Shown piece after piece: positions 47,276-57,992 of a DNA stretch of 64,000 bases. How positions within the stretch are numbered: position 1 is the stretch's first letter; the number at the start of each line of letters is the position of its first letter. This DNA is from Gremmenia infestans (Eukaryota; Ascomycota; Leotiomycetes; Helotiales; Hamatocanthoscyphaceae), in the NCBI GenBank assembly GCA_032629725.1, contig JAFEVB010000022.1, forward strand, positions 1,736,001 to 1,800,000, read 5' to 3'. Position numbers and translations under genes: made by a program. Below the pieces are notes generated by a model. It ran no database searches. It saw only the letters and a program-made list of their open reading frames with translations, and was not told the origin of the DNA.

Positions 47276-50200
47276 ATGAACCCGGATGGCCTCCTCTCAA
47301 ACCTCAACCCCTCCCAACAAGCAGCCGTATCCTCCTTCGCCGACACCCTCGCCATCCTAGCTGGTCCAGGCAGCGGGAAAACACATACCCTCACCTCGCG
47401 CACAGCCTGGCTCCTCACCCAAGGTCTGCAGCCATGGAACATAATCGTCGCGACCTTTACGGTCAAGGCAGCGCGCGAGATGAAGGAGCGGATTGGCAAG
47501 CTACTTGGAAACGGATTAGAGTCGAAACTTATACTAGGCACGTTCCACAGCATTGCACGGCGCTACCTGGCACGATATGGGCATTTGATTGGGATTAAGA
47601 AGGACTTTGGCATTGCGGATACGGCGGATTCATTAGCGATTATAAAGAGGATTTGCAAGAGGCATCATTTTATTATCGATCCCAAGGTTGCGAGGTCTCG
47701 GATTAGTGGGAGGAAAGCGAGGGCTGAGAAAAAGCATGAGGAGAACAAGTCTGGCGCGAAGACTGTGGATGCGCAAGAGTTTGAGCTTTGCTGTGCAGAG
47801 TATGAGGCTGCGTTGCAGAGGTCGAATCTCTTGGATTACGACGACCTGCTTCTCCGATGTGTGAATCTGCTTCGAAATCACCCGTCTTGCGTGTCAAATG
47901 TGGAGGCAGTGCTGATTGACGAGTTCCAAGATACGAATATTGTTCAATTTGATCTCATGCGGTTATTTGCCGCAGAGAGGAAACGAATCACTATTGTTGG
48001 AGATCCGGATCAGAGTATATATGGGTTTCGAGCTGCTGAGGTCAAGAACTACAAGCGGATGCTGCGTCAATACCCGGATACGGTTACCATTGCTTTGGAG
48101 GAGAATTATCGGTCATCTGGGGCTATCTTGCACATGGCGTTGAGCATCATTCAGCAGGACGATTCTCGGGTGGCTAAATCACTTACGGCTACGCATATGG
48201 TTGGAACTAGACCCGTACTGAGGCGGCTTGCGGGAGCTTATAAAGAGGCTGAATGGATTGTAACGGAGATTCAGAGGTGCATGGGAATGACTGGTGGTCT
48301 AATGGATTTGAACGACATTGCCATTCTTTTGCGGTCGGCCTCTCTCTCCCGTCTCATCGAGACCGCCTTGGGAAGAGCGGGAATAGCGTATCGAATGGTT
48401 GGTGGACTTCGATTTTATGATAGACTCGAGATCAAGACGATTCTGGACTATTTGAGAGTTATCAACCAGCCCGATAGCAATGATGCATTAGCTCGAATCA
48501 TCAACACCCCTTCGAGAAGAATTGGTGATACTACGATCAAATCATTGCTGGAGGAAGCGGACCAGGTCAAAATCACACTTTGGACCTTGATCCTGGGAAT
48601 AGTAAAGGACACACGAAAGCCAACTACGAAAATCCAGAAAGCGACGGAGCACGGCCTTACAAAATTGGTCGATATGGTTCTCACTGCGAGGAAGAAACTA
48701 TCGGCTCCTGCCGAGGAACGGATCTCCACGGTCAAGCTTATCAACTTCGTACTGGAGAAAACGAACTATGAACAGTGGTTGGAAGAGCGCCAAGGGGATG
48801 TCCATAAAGCCCGTTGGGACAACGTGCAAGAACTCATAACACAAGCAAACGATTTTCAGGATCTCCTCTCATGTGGCTATGAAGACGAGACCCTACCCGA
48901 GATTGATGGATTGACTCAAGAGGAGGATGAGGATCATCTGTCCAGGTTCCTTGCCAACGTGGCACTTGCATCATCGGAAGCCAAGACGGAAGATGATGAA
49001 GGCGTGCCAACTGCTCAAGTCACAATATCAACTATCCATGCGGCGAAGGGACTCGAGTGGCCGGTGGTGTTTATCCCAGCTACCTACCAAGGCTCCATAC
49101 CTCATTCTCGAGCAGAAGATACAAATGAGGAGCGACGACTGTTATACGTTGCTATGACCAGAGCCAAGGCATTGTTATATATGAGTTATCCACTCAAAAA
49201 TTCGCAAGGAGAGCAAACAACATTGTCACCTTTTCTGGCGCCGCCTAGCTTAGCCCCCCTTATTGATATGAGAGGCCCTGCTCTGGGATCATCGACGGTT
49301 CAATCAGTTTCGCAGATACTTAGACGATCGTGTCCATCACCTGCATCAATTTCAGAATCGAGATCATTGCTTCGAAGTTCAGAAGACGATCTCTTCCCGG
49401 TAGATGGCGAGGAGGATGGCGACAATGTAGAATCGAGGTGGAAATATGAGCACGCGACAGGAAACCCAGCACATATGACAGGGCCGCAGCCTCCCAAGCG
49501 TCGCAAGATAGAGCTTGACCGCTCGGTCAGTAATCCTGAAAGATCTGAACGCAATTGGAAACCATCCTATGTAACGACAATGGATCGAGCGTCAAGTTTT
49601 ACAAGCACTACCATTCCAGGGAAGACAGAGTTTGTCAATGTCAGAGCAAATCTCCAAGTCCTGCAAGCGCAGTCAATTAAGACTGCTGCTGCAACAGTAG
49701 CGAATGAGACTGTCTCGAGGAAACAACCTCCACAAAAGCCTGCTGTGAAGAAGAAGGCAAAGGCTCTTGAAGGGCAAGGCACTTTATTTGGGTTTCTAGG
49801 CAAGCCGGAACCCGCGGAAGAACCTCTTGTTCCCAGTTTACGGGCGACACTCTCAAACGAGACAAAGACCAATCCTTATGCCCAGGTCATGCCCAGCAGG
49901 TTCAATCGACCTCGCCCAAACCCCGCTCGACAGGACGTAATAGGAATCGACCCTTCTCTCGCAAATCGTCGCATTGGTCCTTCAGCAGGCCACCGGCCAT
50001 ACCAGAAACTTCCTCCTGAGGAACAGAACCGAAATGATTACGTCTTTCTCTCAAGCCCGCCGCCAAAACCAAAACCACCATTGCTAGAAGAACATGTCGT
50101 TCCCGAAAAGCCACCTGGCTTGACTTCGAATCCTCCATTACTACCCCTCATCCGTGCTGCGACAACGTTTCATAGTACCACCGTCTCTGAGGTTGGGACA

Positions 50201-50296
50201 TCTAAAAAGACGTACGGAGTCAAGAGGAAAATGGATGGCTGGTCGGATAAGAATCGGCAAGCTTTCCGTCCACCGACGATGAAACGGCCTGGTTGA
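47276..50296 (+). CDS. srs2: ATP-dependent DNA helicase SRS2 (UvrD/PcrA family)
   Basis: A 1,006-residue, single-exon superfamily 1A 3'-5' helicase that strips Rad51 filaments and restrains recombination at forks. Motifs: Q motif LNPSQQAAV (10-18); Walker A AGPGSGKT (29-36); motif Ia TFTVKAAREM; Walker B VLIDEFQDTN; motif III VGDPDQSIYGFRAAE; motif IV EENYRSSG; motif V TISTIHAAKGLEWPVVFIP; motif VI EERRLLYVAMTRAK. The C-terminal ~330 residues are disordered and Pro/Ser-rich. They contain a PCNA-interaction-like motif, QGTLFGFL (834-841), and end with a conserved-looking basic KRKMDGWSDKNRQAF segment. Length and order match filamentous-fungal SRS2 proteins. Confidence 0.94.
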   Translation: MNPDGLLSNLNPSQQAAVSSFADTLAILAGPGSGKTHTLTSRTAWLLTQGLQPWNIIVATFTVKAAREMKERIGKLLGNGLESKLILGTFHSIARRYLARYGHLIGIKKDFGIADTADSLAIIKRICKRHHFIIDPKVARSRISGRKARAEKKHEENKSGAKTVDAQEFELCCAEYEAALQRSNLLDYDDLLLRCVNLLRNHPSCVSNVEAVLIDEFQDTNIVQFDLMRLFAAERKRITIVGDPDQSIYGFRAAEVKNYKRMLRQYPDTVTIALEENYRSSGAILHMALSIIQQDDSRVAKSLTATHMVGTRPVLRRLAGAYKEAEWIVTEIQRCMGMTGGLMDLNDIAILLRSASLSRLIETALGRAGIAYRMVGGLRFYDRLEIKTILDYLRVINQPDSNDALARIINTPSRRIGDTTIKSLLEEADQVKITLWTLILGIVKDTRKPTTKIQKATEHGLTKLVDMVLTARKKLSAPAEERISTVKLINFVLEKTNYEQWLEERQGDVHKARWDNVQELITQANDFQDLLSCGYEDETLPEIDGLTQEEDEDHLSRFLANVALASSEAKTEDDEGVPTAQVTISTIHAAKGLEWPVVFIPATYQGSIPHSRAEDTNEERRLLYVAMTRAKALLYMSYPLKNSQGEQTTLSPFLAPPSLAPLIDMRGPALGSSTVQSVSQILRRSCPSPASISESRSLLRSSEDDLFPVDGEEDGDNVESRWKYEHATGNPAHMTGPQPPKRRKIELDRSVSNPERSERNWKPSYVTTMDRASSFTSTTIPGKTEFVNVRANLQVLQAQSIKTAAATVANETVSRKQPPQKPAVKKKAKALEGQGTLFGFLGKPEPAEEPLVPSLRATLSNETKTNPYAQVMPSRFNRPRPNPARQDVIGIDPSLANRRIGPSAGHRPYQKLPPEEQNRNDYVFLSSPPPKPKPPLLEEHVVPEKPPGLTSNPPLLPLIRAATTFHSTTVSEVGTSKKTYGVKRKMDGWSDKNRQAFRPPTMKRPG

Positions 50297-50740
50297 TTTG
50301 TTTGGGTGCTGGCGTTATTGGATAATGGAGTTGGCGTGAATGAGGGATGGGTGTACATGATATGCTTATATTGGCTATGATTGTTGGAATGAGGCGCGAG
50401 GAGTTTAATTTGATACTGTGTATGGGCATGAACTGGCATCGGCAAGGGTTATTGGAGGCTTTTTCTTTATGATTGTTAAGCTATTCCAGGCTGTGGAGGT
50501 GATTGTTAAGCTATCATAGCTTGTGAATCTATGAATTTCACAAGTCTATGAATGGCCTCGCAACTGAACTTTACTATAAAACCTGCGTCTTGGAACCAGT
50601 TTCTTTTTCCTTTCCTTTCCTTTCCTCATCATCAAATCCACCTCCTGTCTCAAAGCGACAGTATCTCACGACAATATCCAACTCGCACACCTCAAAACAC
50701 GAATCCCGATCAAAACATACTTCATCAAGCACCACCCAAC
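50297..50740. other. Intergenic region, SRS2 to small Cys protein
   Basis: 444 bases. GATTGTTAAG is repeated at 50471-50480 and 50501-50510. CTTGTGAA (50520-50527) and TTCACAAG (50537-50544) form a perfect 8-base hairpin. A CT-rich tract (TTTCC repeats) at 50600-50630 suggests a start region for the next gene. Confidence 0.4.
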
Positions 50741-50971
50741 ATGTGTAGAGAACCCCGCGGTACATACACTTGTATACACGAGGATTATTACAGAGACGAC
50801 ATCACAGTATGCAACTACCAACGCAATCACGACGTGTGGCCTCCGGATTGTCCTTATTACTTTCTGGACATAACGCATTTCGATCACAATTGTACGATGT
50901 GCGCCGCCGCCGCCGCCGCCGCCGCTGCTGCAGCTGCACGTGAGGCAGAAGAGAATGCACGCAATCAGTAG
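50741..50971 (+). CDS. Small Cys-containing protein with poly-Ala tail, unknown
   Basis: A 76-residue ORF starting MCREPRGTYTCIHEDYYRDD. I do not recognise a named family, but short fungal proteins starting MC and carrying Y.C.H motifs are common in Pezizomycotina. Six Cys (C2, C11, C24, C37, C51, C54) and several His residues are spread through the N-terminal 54 residues, and NCTMC precedes a run of twelve Ala encoded by GCC/GCT repeats (50901-50938). It ends REAEENARNQ. The ATG follows a CT-rich tract and an ACAAC-like context (CCCAACATG), good for fungal initiation. The frame is open upstream to 50552 but without an ATG. No signal peptide, so it is probably intracellular. Expression is not shown. 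Confidence 0.5.
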   Translation: MCREPRGTYTCIHEDYYRDDITVCNYQRNHDVWPPDCPYYFLDITHFDHNCTMCAAAAAAAAAAAAREAEENARNQ

Positions 50972-51502
50972 ATCAATGGGTATTGGGCAATGGTGGGGGA
51001 TTAATAGGTCCTGGTGGTAGATCAATGGGTACTGGTGCTGATAATAAATCAAAGTAGGCACAGCCAGCTATCAAGAATATCATATCCTTGAACCTTCAAT
51101 GCCTTTGTTTACTTGTCTGCATGTTTTTCTAAGGCACGAAATCTATCCTATCTCAAATATTAATTGATTCCACTATATATCATTATTAGTCTTTACGCTT
51201 TTGTTTATGCATATTCAGACCCAACTTAATCCAGAAGCTTAGCTATTAATCTTTAAGTGTTAAATGAGAATAAGGGACGAGCGTATTTCTGTATATGCCT
51301 TACGAAGTCTATCAAGTAATAGTTTAAACTTATTCGTGCACCTTATATATCATTTACTTATATATCTACTTCCCCGTCAAACAGTTCTCCCTAATACTTT
51401 AAATATATATCAATCACAATATACTTTCAAATATCAACCCCCACCACCAAGAACCCCCCTCACCACACACTCTCCCGCCTCCATCCCTCTTCCCAGCACC
51501 CA
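50972..51502. other. AT-rich intergenic region between convergent genes
   Basis: 531 bases, very rich in TA, especially 51100-51430. It looks like a decayed repeat or spacer. A C-rich run (51430-51490) borders the trypsin stop. No gene is seen. Confidence 0.4.
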
Positions 51503-52478
51503 CTAAGCCAAATTATCATTGACGAAATCAACATAGTTCCCCAACCTATTATAAACCCCAGCATATCCCGCCTCCGCACACCCCTGTCCCCAACTCACAA
51601 GCCCCACCAAAACCCCCGTCGAGTCAATAATAGGTCCACCGGAATCCCCCGAGCACGAATCCTTCCCACCCGCCGCCAGACCCGCGCAGAACACGTTGGT
51701 CGTGACGTCCGCAGTGCTGTATTCTGCCTGGCAGGAGGCGCGGGAAATAACGGGCACGTCAACTTTCCGGAGCGCTGCTGGGAGTGAGCTGGCATTTTCA
51801 CTTGTGGTTCCCCTATTTTGTGGTCACGAGTTAGTCGGTCAGTTACCTAGGTAGGTATGTAGTTAAAAATGCCTGCGAGCTAGCGAGAGAGTGACTTTTG
51901 AATTGCTGACATAAAGGGAGGGGGGAAGGGGACTTACCAGCCTGCGACTGTTAGCGTGGACCCGGTTGCTGGATCTTCGCCTTGAGCGGGTAGAGTCGCG
52001 TAGCCAATGGTGCTGCTTGTCGGAATGGCGGTGCTTAGATGCCATACCGCTACATCGTTATCTGGTACTCCGTCGCTGTTGGTTGTATAGTCTGGGTTGA
52101 CGATGATGGATGATACGCTGACTTGAGTACCACCAGAAGCCCATTTCTATACGATGATGATTATCAGCTATTTGCTGCGAACAGAGGCTTGGTAATTTAG
52201 CTTACGAGCGTTCCAGCGCGGACTTTGACACTTGATGCTGAGGTGTCCACTGAGCAATGACCGGCCGTGATGACCGTCTTGGAGTTCACCAAGACGCCAC
52301 CGCAGAAGTGCGAGCCGCTTTGCGAGAGACTGACGATATAGGGGAATTCGCCCGACGTGGCTAAGGTTCCTCCCACGATATCCGCACCACCATCTTCGCG
52401 ACCCGAGAGCGCTGGAGCTGGGGCCGCCATCGAGAGGGCGGGCAACATTGCCAGTGCGAGTTTGAGTGCTGGTGCCAT
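51503..52478 (-). CDS. Secreted trypsin-like serine protease (S1)
   Basis: A 263-residue fungal trypsin precursor. Exons: 52206-52478, 51938-52146 and 51503-51812; introns are 59 and 125 nt. The joins read RAGTL-KWASGGTQV and TVAGW-GTTSENASS. The signal peptide covers about residues 1-19, a short propeptide ends before IVGG (34-37), and the mature N terminus should be Ile34. The catalytic triad is H74 (TAGHC), D122 (DNDVAV) and S218 (GDSGGP). An Asp six residues before S218 (KDSCSGDSGG) fits trypsin specificity for Lys/Arg, as do the Gly residues in SWGQGCAEAGYAG. Three disulfide pairs are plausible. Fungal trypsins are often secreted during growth on protein or plant tissue; no regulatory evidence is visible here. 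Confidence 0.94.
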
Positions 52479-54858
52479 TTTGGATGCTTGGCCTGGTGCA
52501 AGAGAAGAGGGTAGTTGGAATGGCAGCTGGAGAGAGAGAAAGGAGAAACGAGTGGAACTACTGATCAGATTCTGGAGAGCTGTGAGGAAGGAAACTCGTT
52601 GAAGATATACATGTATATATACATAAACAAAAAGAGTACTTACTTACTTAGCCTGTACTATACGAGTGACTAGTTTCTTGACATAAGAGAGCCAAGCAGT
52701 TCGGTGTCCTCGAATGGTAGTCCGGCCTCCTGAGGGTGTTGGCACTTGCCACTTCGCAGATAGCTATCACTTGGCTGCTTAAACTTTCTAATAGTCGCAA
52801 TGGAACGCTGATTCGCCTTCTGAATATGAGTGCAAGGGAGCGTGTGGATCGTTGCCCAGACTCTTGGCTTGCTTGCCTGCAATTCTCCCGCGTGATCGCG
52901 ATTTTCAGTGCTGTCTGGCCGTTTGAGTACAAACTGCTATATAAATGGTTGTTAATGCTCCGACTTAGATTTTTCCGACTGTTTTGCGGGAACATAGTAC
53001 CAATTTAGATTCTTGATCAAGATACTAAGTCCAGCAGTTTTGCTCTATTTAACCCTTTGTCTAACAGAATTCTAGAGTTGCAAGTTCTAAGCTTTACCGT
53101 CACACTGACGTTCGCGACTAACGCTTCGCTAAACACCTAGCCGAAAAGGGGGGGCCGAAAGTAGAAGGCCAATGCAAAGTATAAATCTTGGCAAAGCCTA
53201 CCTTAACTTAAGCATCTTGAACCCCACCACAGAAAGAAAATACGACGTATAGGCGATCAAGTGGCTCTGGGTCTCACGAAGTGCAAAACACAACTGGAAT
53301 CAATTACTCCTCGAATCCACCAATCGTGGAATTCGAATGCCCCCCACCCACATCGTATAAGCTTGGCATGCTCGGGAGTCGGACAATGCCTGCTTGACGA
53401 CCTTCCCTACCCGTCCTTAGCTCCGGGACTTGATCCACTGGTATTCCTCGATACCTTCTGTTTTCAGGTACGGTTAAGCAAGAGAACGCCTGTTCTTCTG
53501 ATATGAATAGTTGACGTTCGATAAAGTTCCGGTGCGGGGTACTTCGTAAATAGTGGTGAGGCCGATAGATCGGCAGTTGCTTGTCCAGGTACGGTGCCAT
53601 GCCATGCGACGTTGCAGGCAGATGTAAGGCTCGACGTCTCGACACCCATGACTTTCCCAATAACGTTCAAGGTAAACCAAGAATGCCTATAGTATGATTG
53701 AGTAATGGCTTGTACGTACACATGCCGTTTAGGATAATCTTTAGTAGCAGAAGCCAAAAATGCAAAGAAAGAAAGCCCCTTTCTTGCTAAGCGAGTCATC
53801 GAGTCAGCGAGCTAGGAGAAAGGGGGCAGACATATCTTGGTAAAAGCAAGCAAGCTACTGAAAACCATATTAGTCTTCTTCGTATGATTTGAAGAAGCTT
53901 CCATGCACTGCACATAATACCTTCCTTTCTATCACTCATCCAGGCGCATCATAGTCTCATAGACACTCCGTACTTGGCAAGACATCGTACAATGGAGATA
54001 TAAACACGTAGTTTCATATAAAGGAAAGACTTAATTTAGTTCAAAACAGTTAGTTACATCACAGCGTATAGTAAGTAGAGGAGAGAAATAGTTGTTGAAT
54101 AGTTAAGGCTTAAGGGAAATTATAATGTTTTATTAACCCGTATTCTCCTATTGCTAGTTAATATAACATAACTCAACTCCTATCCCATCCCATTCATTAC
54201 TCACTACCTCCGGTAACAACCACGTTTCAAATTTCATAATACGCAAGTAAACAAGTAAGCAAGTTCCCCACGTCTCGGGCCTCGCAACTGATTGATCCCT
54301 CCCTGCCCGCTTCCTTCCCTCAGCTTCAGCTTGATTTGGCTTCTTGCTCACCTCCATCTCCGCTTAGTTTATGACACGACCGATCTTGTACATCTCTCTC
54401 CTCTTCCCCATGGATACGAATACCAAGCTTATTCATCTCTATACCCACCTCCGCATCCGCATCTTCTCCTCCACTGAGTCTTGCGCAAGTTTAAAGGTTG
54501 TGAATTCCTCTCTAGATCCGAAGGATTCACGATGCGTTATTGCGTTCTTGCATACTAATATACCATGCTATTCTTCACTTAAATGTTGGGGTGGGCGAGG
54601 GATGTGTATGATACGGGGGTCGGCCGTGAGTGAGAAGGGGGTAGAGATATTGAGTCTCTTGAGAAGATGTTGATTGGAGAGAGTTGGTGTGAAGGAGACG
54701 TGGGGTTAAGATGAAACCGGAGAGGAAATCTGATATCGAAAGACAATCAGCGGCAAAGAAAAATCAATAAAAGAGCATCCAAACGTAGGAAGTAAAAATA
54801 ATGTATATTCACTAGAATACATATGTATATTCCGCCACAACACCACCGCCGTTAATAA
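52479..54858. other. Long intergenic region between trypsin and PEX20
   Basis: 2,380 bases. AT-rich stretches (53990-54170) resemble decayed repeats. A 111-codon minus-strand ORF (53464-53799) begins with a weakly signal-like MTRLARKGLSFFAFLASA but has no homologue I can name. Everything else looks noncoding. Confidence 0.35.
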
Positions 54859-55941
54859 TCAAGTAGAAACCTCAGGGGGAGAAGGATAAGACTGATTGAC
54901 CATGCGCTCCGCATCTGCACCCGCCACCCCATCGTCCGCCCCCACAAACGTATCCCCCATAACCATGACCTCCCGATCTCTCAGCCCGCGCATCAGCTCC
55001 AGAAACTGACTATTCTGGAACTTGGCACTACTATCATGCTGCACACTATTCAACAGTTGTCCCGCTGTCCGCGCCAAGGCGTCCGGATCCGTATCTTCTG
55101 GCCGCGGCTCGCGCTCTGGCGATGACGGGTTGTGGATCTGGTCTGCACCGATGGGGGCTTGCTGGGATAGAGCGTCGGAGTCGCGCGAGAGGAGGCGCGT
55201 AGCGGACTCGTTGATTAGGATGTCTTGGCCTAGGTCGACACTTTGCTCTTGGTCTTGTCCTTGCTCCTGTATGCTATTCTGGACCATCTCTGGATCTTGT
55301 CTAAGCAACTCCTCGTTTCTAGCAGCGTCTTCAAACGCCCGCGCGAATGCTTCGTTGTCGAAGGCTTCGGGTTGTTTTGATACGGACATTGAGGATTGGG
55401 ACTGTGGCGTGAAGGACTGGGCGTTGTAGTTCATGCCCATTTGTCGCATAGGTGAATATTGGAAGGGTGATGACTGTTGGGTTGGTGTTTGTATTTGGTT
55501 GTTCTGCCGCGCGAACTCTTGGTGCCACCCTCCTGCATCTTGCTGTTGGGGCGTAAACGGTTGGTTTAATTGTTGGGGTGGAGGGGAGATGTTTAGTCGT
55601 TGAAAGTCTGATGCCCATCCTGAAGGCCCGGGCTGTTGTAGTTGAGGTGGAGGATGAGCATGTGAGAATGCTCCTGGATGGAAGGGTTGGGGCTCTGGGG
55701 AGAAGTGTCCGGCTTGAAAAGCGTCGAATTCGCGGTTTGCGAGTGCTGCAGATGGACCTGGACTCGATCTAAACCCCTAAGACATGTTGGTAATATTCAA
55801 TATATGAATTCGGGGAGGGAAGTATACTAAAGAAGGCGATTGTCTACTCAGCAGTCTGTCCTGCTGCAATGTCCGATCGACGGTGCTGTGTTTCTGGAAG
55901 TTTTGCAAGGCGTTCGACGGCCCACACATATCATCTGCCAT
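54859..55941 (-). CDS. pex20: Peroxin 20, PTS2 import co-receptor
   Basis: A 343-residue Pex20, which acts with Pex7 to import PTS2 proteins into peroxisomes in filamentous fungi. Exons: 55828-55941 and 54859-55776, with one 51-nt phase-0 intron. The N terminus MADDMCGPSNALQNFQKH carries the conserved Cys (C6), the site used for ubiquitin-dependent recycling in Pex20/Pex5 proteins. Two WxxxF motifs (W92-F96 WASDF; W122-F126 WHQEF) are the Pex13/Pex14-binding type. The middle is Gln/Pro-rich. The C-terminal region, with FARAFEDAARNEELLRQ and LARTAGQLLNSVQHDSSAKF, contains the Pex7-binding part. There are no TPR repeats, as expected. It is divergent from SEC13. Confidence 0.92.
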
Positions 55942-56484
55942 GGCAGCAACGAGGCGGTATTAGGAGTTGAAAAGCACAGAGTCAAACAGGAACGTTGTGA
56001 GGTGGTTATGTTGAAGTTGGGTGCTTTGTCCAGATACCCAGATAGGCCGAGGTTGTTCTTGAGCCCCGAGTCTTTACTGCATCGTTGATTGATTGGAGAA
56101 AATGAATAATCCAAAAAAGGGGGCTTCGGCTTGAGTTGCCTAAATCGTGTCTTTATGCAGCTATTGAAAACAAAAGAACAATACCTAAGTTAACAAAGGA
56201 AAGAGTTGGCAATACTCGGTAGTAGTATAGTATCGTAGTTTGGAGGAAAAGACGGGACTCCCACTCCCCGCCAAAAGGTGGCGGTTGGTGGACTTTGACA
56301 AAGCACGAGCCACTCACTCACTTTCAGCCTTCCCCGCAACAAAGTTCTTCCGCGCCGACCCATTCAACTTCTTGAGCTCGAGACAGCACAGCCTGGCCAC
56401 AAGAACAGAAAGAGCTGTCCTTTACTCTCGATATCAACATCTTCCTCCTCCACATCTTGACCGCAACTCTCACTCCGGGTCAAG
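55942..56484. promoter_or_regulatory. Divergent promoter, PEX20 / SEC13
   Basis: 543 bases between opposite start codons. The half near SEC13 is CT-rich (56430-56470), as in fungal start regions. No factor site is assigned. Confidence 0.5.
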
Positions 56485-57576
56485 ATGACACAAGTAATCA
56501 GCAATTCGGGTCACGATGACATGATTGTAAGCTTTCCTCCAAGCAATTTCTCTCTCACCGTCGCGGCGCAAACAACAAACACTATATAAACATGAACTAA
56601 CGAACTCCTCCCAGCACGATGCAGTCCTCGATTACTACGGCCGACGCCTCGCAACCTGCTCCTCCGATAAAACCGTCAAGATTTTCGAGGTAGAAGGCGA
56701 TTCGCATCGTCTGACCGAAACACTCAAAGGGTACATCCCTCCCCTCCCCCTATCCACATTCCCACCCCCTCACACCTCCCCGCCTCCACCTACGCATCAA
56801 CACCCCAACTAACTCCTACCCCGTCCAGCCACGAAGGAGCAATATGGTCCATCTCCTGGGCACACCCCAAATATGGCAACATCCTCGCCTCGGCCTCCTA
56901 CGACGGCACCGTGTTCATCTGGCGAGAAACGCCCCCCTCAGGCTTCACCCGAATCTTCGACTTCGCCCTGCACACGGCCTCCGTAAACATAATCTCCTGG
57001 GCGCCCCACGAATCCGGCTGCCTGCTCGCGTGCGCGTCGTCCGACGGCAACGTCAGCGTGCTAGAATTCAAAGACAATTCCATGGACCACGTGCTCTTCC
57101 ACGCGCACGGCGTCGGCGTGAATAGCGTCTCCTGGGCGCCGAGCGCGCAGGCAGGCAGTCTGGTGAGCGCGGGGGGTAGTGGGAAGGGCGGGGAGCGGAG
57201 GTTCGTTACGGGAGGGAGTGATAATCTGGTTAAGATTTGGGGGTTCGATGTAGCGTCGCAGTCGTATAAACAGGAAGGCGCGCCGTTGACGGGCCATACG
57301 GATTGGGTGCGCGATGTGGCGTGGTCGCCTACCGTGCTGCAGAAAAGCTACATTGCGTCTGCGAGTCAGGATAAGACGGTGCGCATCTGGACCAGCGACC
57401 CCAGTCAGCCGGGCGTGTGGGAGAGCAAGGTTTTGTCCTTTGAGGTTGTGCTGTGGAGGGTGAGCTGGAGTTTGAGCGGGAATGTATTGGCGGTTAGTGG
57501 GGGCGATAATAAGGTTAGTTTATGGAAGGAGAATTTGAAGGGGGATTGGGAATGTGTTAAGAGTATCGAGGAATAG
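56485..57576 (+). CDS. sec13: SEC13, COPII coat and nuclear-pore WD40 protein
   Basis: A 301-residue open six-bladed beta-propeller that pairs with Sec31 in the COPII outer coat and with Nup145C/Nup96 in the nuclear pore Y complex. Exons: 56485-56526, 56615-56730 and 56829-57576; introns are 88 and 98 nt. The joins read SGHDDMI-HDAVLDYYGRRLATCSSD and ETLKG-HEGAIWSISWAHPKYG. Typical blade ends: DKTVKIF, DGTVFIW, DGNVSVL, DNLVKIW, DKTVRIW and DNKVSLW. The N terminus MTQVISNSGHDDMIHDA is the segment that lets Sec31 or Nup145 complete a seventh blade. Length is standard. Its 3' end faces the F-box gene. Confidence 0.96.
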
Positions 57577-57992
57577 GTGCTCGGAGAGTTCATTATGGCG
57601 TTGTGGGAAACAAATAAGAGAAAAGCATGGCGTGTAGCTATACCATCACAATCAATGAGAAACCCTTACCCAAAGACCCTGTGCAAGGCATTTGATCATA
57701 AAGCCTTACTCCAAGTGGCTACTCAATAAGGTAAATCTCCATTAATGACCAGATCTAACTACCTTCCTTTTCCGAATTTTCCTTTCTCTATTCTACATAT
57801 CCGCCCGGGTAAAAAGCAAAGAACGCCCAATAAATTCAGATGGGTGTCCTTAAGTTGCTGTATGCAGTGCAAAGTCAAGGAAATGCTAATATGTTACGGA
57901 TATAAGGGTATAAAGGGTGTCTTCCCAAGCAGCCGAACGCCGAAGGAAAGCTTCCATGTGGTTTTGTGTTGTGGGAGTAAGAACGTCCCAAC
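57577..57992. other. Convergent 3' intergenic region, SEC13 / F-box gene
   Basis: 416 bases between stop codons. No gene or repeat is seen. Confidence 0.5.
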
